Shown here one piece after another: positions 31,430 through 33,709 of a stretch of 33,709 nt of DNA. Position numbers and translations under genes: made by a program. The stretch comes from Flavobacterium fluviatile (GTDB lineage: Bacteria; Bacteroidota; Bacteroidia; Flavobacteriales; Flavobacteriaceae): contig NZ_JAADZW010000031.1 of assembly GCF_010645065.1 (NCBI RefSeq), positions 1 through 33,709 on the forward strand, written 5' to 3'. Under the pieces are notes generated by a model. The model saw nothing but the letters and a program-made list of their open reading frames with translations, was not told where the DNA came from and did no database searches. Numbering within the stretch: the stretch's first letter is position 1; every line of letters begins with the position of its first letter.

Positions 31430-32164
31430 ATGGAAAAAGAACATCAAATATTTGGAATTAGGGCCATTATAGAAGCTATTCAGGCAGGGAAAGAAGTAGA
31501 CAAAGTATTCATCCAAAAAGAAGTTTCGGGTGAATTAATGAAGGATTTAATGAAGGTAATGAAACGTGCCAACATTAATTTCTCCTATGTTCCTGTAGAG
31601 AAACTGAATCGCTTAACTCCAAATAATCATCAGGGGGCTGTTGCGACTATATCCCCTATTGGATTTATTGAATTGGAACATCTTGTTGAATCTACCATTG
31701 AATCCGGTTCAAAACCTTTGTTTTTAATATTAGACCAAATTTCTGACGCAAGAAATTTTGGCGCCATTATAAGAACTGCAGAATGTACCGGTGTAAACGG
31801 GATTATTGTGCAAAAAGCGGGTTCTGCTCCTGTAAATGGAGATACAGTAAAAACCTCAGCAGGCGCAGTTTTTAATGTGCCTATTTGTAAAGTTGAACAT
31901 ATCAAAGATGCAATATTTTACCTGCAGGGTTCCGGAATTAAAACCGTAGCGGCCACTGAAAAAACAGATCAGAATATTTATGATTTAAAACTTAATGAAC
32001 CCGTTGCTATTATCATGGGGTCTGAAGACAGAGGAATTAATCCTTCCGTTTTAAAAATTGTAGATGAAAAAGCGAAACTACCTATGTTTGGGTCAATAGG
32101 ATCTTTAAACGTGTCCGTTGCCTGTGGGGCGTTTTTATACGAAACTGTACGTCAAAGAAGTTAA
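31430..32164 (+). CDS. rlmB: 23S rRNA 2'-O-methyltransferase, TrmH/RlmB family
   Basis: A 244-residue SPOUT-class RNA methyltransferase, predicted to modify the ribose of a 23S rRNA guanosine (Gm2251 in E. coli) using S-adenosylmethionine. The N-terminal substrate-binding domain runs to about 75 (HQIFGIRAIIEAIQAGKEVD). The knotted catalytic domain has motif 1 DARNFGAIIRTAE (106-118), motif 2 IIMGSEDRGI (about 194) and motif 3 GSLNVSVACGAFLYE (224 on). The start is supported by the conserved N-terminus. It has its own promoter and is apparently leaderless. Confidence 0.92.
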   Translation: MEKEHQIFGIRAIIEAIQAGKEVDKVFIQKEVSGELMKDLMKVMKRANINFSYVPVEKLNRLTPNNHQGAVATISPIGFIELEHLVESTIESGSKPLFLILDQISDARNFGAIIRTAECTGVNGIIVQKAGSAPVNGDTVKTSAGAVFNVPICKVEHIKDAIFYLQGSGIKTVAATEKTDQNIYDLKLNEPVAIIMGSEDRGINPSVLKIVDEKAKLPMFGSIGSLNVSVACGAFLYETVRQRS

Positions 32165-32214
32165 TATATTTAGAAGTTTAAGTTAGGTAATGAATAATTT
32201 TAATTTAAAATCGA

Positions 32215-33021
32215 ATGCATTCTTATTTACCCTTAAAACAATCCATAATACTGTTTATAATCTCACCCATAACATTTCTTTTTAGTTTCTGTTATGGACA
32301 AAACACCCATTACGGCCAACTTTGGAATGAAATACAATTTACCCGCACATTAAATGAAAAATGGTCAACAGAATTTGATATTGCGAGTTCCTACAGCAGT
32401 GAAGAATCATCTCCTAACATTTTAGATAATAACACCCAGGGATCATTGAGGCTGTGGGGACATTATTATTTGAATCCAAGGTGGAAAACCTCTGCTTTTT
32501 TAGCTTATTATAACAATAAAGATGTTCCTGAAATTGGACAATTTAAATCCCCGGAGTGGCGGTTTGCGCTTCAGGGCATCTATTACATCCACAAAATTGG
32601 CTATACCTTAAGTACAAGATCAAGATTGGAACTTCGACACCTGCGTAACTCAGATTTAGAGTACGAAAACGTATTACGCTATCGACAACAAATCAAATAT
32701 TTGAAACCTGTAAACAGTAAAGTACTTCGCAAAGGTACAATTTATGCTTTTACTTCAGACGAGATCTTCTTAAAGACCGGAACAAAAGTAACCGGAGAAA
32801 GTTTTTTTGACCGAAACAGATTTAATTTAGGAGCAGGTTATTTGTTTAGCGATGACTTCCAATTCGAACTTAGCTATGTAAATGAATTCCTTCCGAGAAA
32901 CAATGGAAATCAAACTGTAAACGCAGCTTCATTAACACTTACAATTAATAATCTTTTTAAAAACTTTAATACGCTTTTACACAAACACGAATCAAACAGT
33001 ACTGTTAAGGAAGATGAGTAA
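32215..33021 (+). CDS. DUF2490 family exported beta-barrel-like protein
   Basis: A 268-residue protein with an N-terminal signal peptide (KQSIILFIISPITFLFSFCYGQ). It is rich in alternating aromatic and polar strands (WNEIQFTRTLNEKWSTEFDI, FQFELSYVNEFLPR), as in DUF2490 outer-membrane-like proteins of Bacteroidota. The function is unknown. It follows rlmB by 50 nt with no terminator between, so it may share its transcript. Its last codons form half of a palindromic terminator with the convergent neighbour. Confidence 0.75.
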   Translation: MHSYLPLKQSIILFIISPITFLFSFCYGQNTHYGQLWNEIQFTRTLNEKWSTEFDIASSYSSEESSPNILDNNTQGSLRLWGHYYLNPRWKTSAFLAYYNNKDVPEIGQFKSPEWRFALQGIYYIHKIGYTLSTRSRLELRHLRNSDLEYENVLRYRQQIKYLKPVNSKVLRKGTIYAFTSDEIFLKTGTKVTGESFFDRNRFNLGAGYLFSDDFQFELSYVNEFLPRNNGNQTVNAASLTLTINNLFKNFNTLLHKHESNSTVKEDE

Positions 33022-33035
33022 ATCATTCATCTTTT
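33009..33035. terminator. Palindromic terminator in two convergent gene ends
   Basis: GGAAGATGA and TCATCTTTT (33009-33017, 33027-33035) flank a 9-nt loop that contains both stop codons (TAA on plus at 33019-33021, TGA on minus at 33023-33025). The stem is AT-rich with short U tails, so strength is moderate. Confidence 0.45.
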
Positions 33036-33523
33036 AAGAAACAGGCTAATTGTTTCATAATTGCTTTTTTATGAAGTTTAAAAGCATACTTTCTAATAAA
33101 TTCCGTCCCTTTCATATTGATATCAGCAGAAACAGCTTCAAAAAGAGAAAAGGCTTCTAAATCTTTTTTATCAATCATGAAAAGAACCTGCATTATAGAG
33201 TCGTTTTTTATATATCTGGTATCAAAATGCTCCAGTTTATACTTATTATTATCTGAAAGCTCAATTATAAGATCATCTTTTATTTTTTTACCTTCTTCTT
33301 TGGGTGGAAATGGAAACGGCTGCAAAGCTATAAAATAATTCTCCTTATCTGTAACAATATTAATCTTCAATGATTTCGATTTTGTTGTATAAAATGGAGT
33401 CGCTTCAAAAAAATACACCATTGATCCATCTGGCTGAACTTTATTGTGAATATCGCATTGGCCAAAAAGCAATGGAGAGAACAAAATTGAACCTATTATA
33501 AAAGTTATACTTTTCATTATCAA
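33023..33523 (-). CDS. Small exported protein of unknown function
   Basis: A 166-residue protein I do not recognise. It has a signal peptide (KSITFIIGSILFSPLLFGQ) with Cys soon after (QCDIHNK), but no clear lipobox. The mature part is charged, with many Lys and Asp, short beta-like stretches (MVYFFEATPFYTTK, IIELSDNNKYKLEHFD) and a basic C-terminal helix (FIRKYAFKLHKKAIMKQL). It is probably periplasmic. A second ATG two codons in (33517) gives MKSITF and is an equally good start. It is convergent with the DUF2490 gene, 1 nt between the stop codons. Confidence 0.65.
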   Translation of the reverse strand: MIMKSITFIIGSILFSPLLFGQCDIHNKVQPDGSMVYFFEATPFYTTKSKSLKINIVTDKENYFIALQPFPFPPKEEGKKIKDDLIIELSDNNKYKLEHFDTRYIKNDSIMQVLFMIDKKDLEAFSLFEAVSADINMKGTEFIRKYAFKLHKKAIMKQLACFLKDE

Positions 33524-33547
33524 ACATTTAAAAATTAAATATCATAA

Positions 33548-33555
33548 CAAAAATA
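33548..33555 (-). promoter_or_regulatory. Possible -7 element of the 33023-33523 gene
   Basis: The minus strand reads TATTTTTG, a TAnnTTTG match 25 nt before the start. No -33 element is seen at the right distance. Confidence 0.3.
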
Positions 33556-33709
33556 CTCATTTTTGAGACGCAGTTCTCTAAACCTATTTCAAATTATTCG
33601 TTTTTTCCTGATTCGTCATTCTTCCGGATTGTATAATTAATTTAAGTTGCTAGTTAATCGATTTGTTCAACTGAAGTCCAAAGACAAATAAAGTAAGCTT
33701 TATCAGAAA

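Noticed and set aside
32190..32285. Short open frame starting ATGAATAATTTT before the DUF2490 gene
   Set aside because: About 31 codons, out of frame with and overlapping the signal-peptide-bearing start at 32215; no recognisable features.

Overview
The window looks like chromosomal DNA of a Flavobacterium-like member of the Bacteroidota. It is AT-rich, has SusC/SusD outer-membrane genes, and shows repeated matches to the Bacteroidota housekeeping promoter (-33 TTTG or TTG, about 19-20 nt, -7 TAnnTTTG). Gene starts are generally preceded by A-rich DNA rather than Shine-Dalgarno sequences. No tRNA, rRNA, IS element, prophage or CRISPR array is visible.

Layout. (1) 1-119: a structured, non-coding plus-strand element resembling a dispersed Flavobacterium RNA/terminator-like motif. 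(2) 120-7287: metabolic and housekeeping genes: a CoA-binding-domain protein, a MarC-family membrane protein, two adjacent guanidino-group hydrolases (CtlX and a DDAH-like protein), citrate synthase, enolase and carA. Most are separated by clear hairpin terminators and have their own -7 elements. (3) 7521-21156: one very long minus-strand ribosomal-protein array. Read in transcription order it runs rplC-D-W-B, rpsS, rplV, rpsC, rplP, rpmC, rpsQ, rplN-X-E, rpsN, rpsH, rplF-R, rpsE, rpmD, rplO, secY, infA, rpmJ, rpsM, rpsK, rpsD, rpoA, rplQ. These are the S10, spc and alpha operons fused. A promoter lies before rplC and a terminator after rplQ. (4) 21560-24927: the str cluster rpsL-rpsG-fusA-rpsJ, with its own promoter and terminator, so rpsJ is transcriptionally separated from the rest of the S10 operon. 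(5) 25104-33523: mainly plus-strand envelope genes: an Omp85-family barrel protein, a SusC/SusD pair, rlmB (23S rRNA 2'-O-methyltransferase) and a DUF2490 protein. A convergent small exported protein of unknown function follows.

The gene content is ordinary core genome. The most interesting signals are non-coding. There is a three-helix RNA in the rpsK-rpsD gap (candidate S4 autoregulatory leader). The rpsN-rpsH gap holds an internal promoter and a 10-bp hairpin (candidate S8-related control). A hairpin sits just before rplQ. Two promoters are nested against the terminators of the preceding genes (gltA/DDAH-like and susD/rlmB), and rlmB is apparently leaderless. A palindromic terminator is written inside the last codons of two convergent genes. 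Several terminators carry a single G·U pair that works only on the transcribed strand, which supports their assigned direction.

All functional calls come from reading the translated sequence; no database search was possible. Three starts were revised or chosen by inspection (CoA-binding protein at 485, DDAH-like protein at 3276, rplD at 20539), and rpmJ (38 aa) was found by eye.
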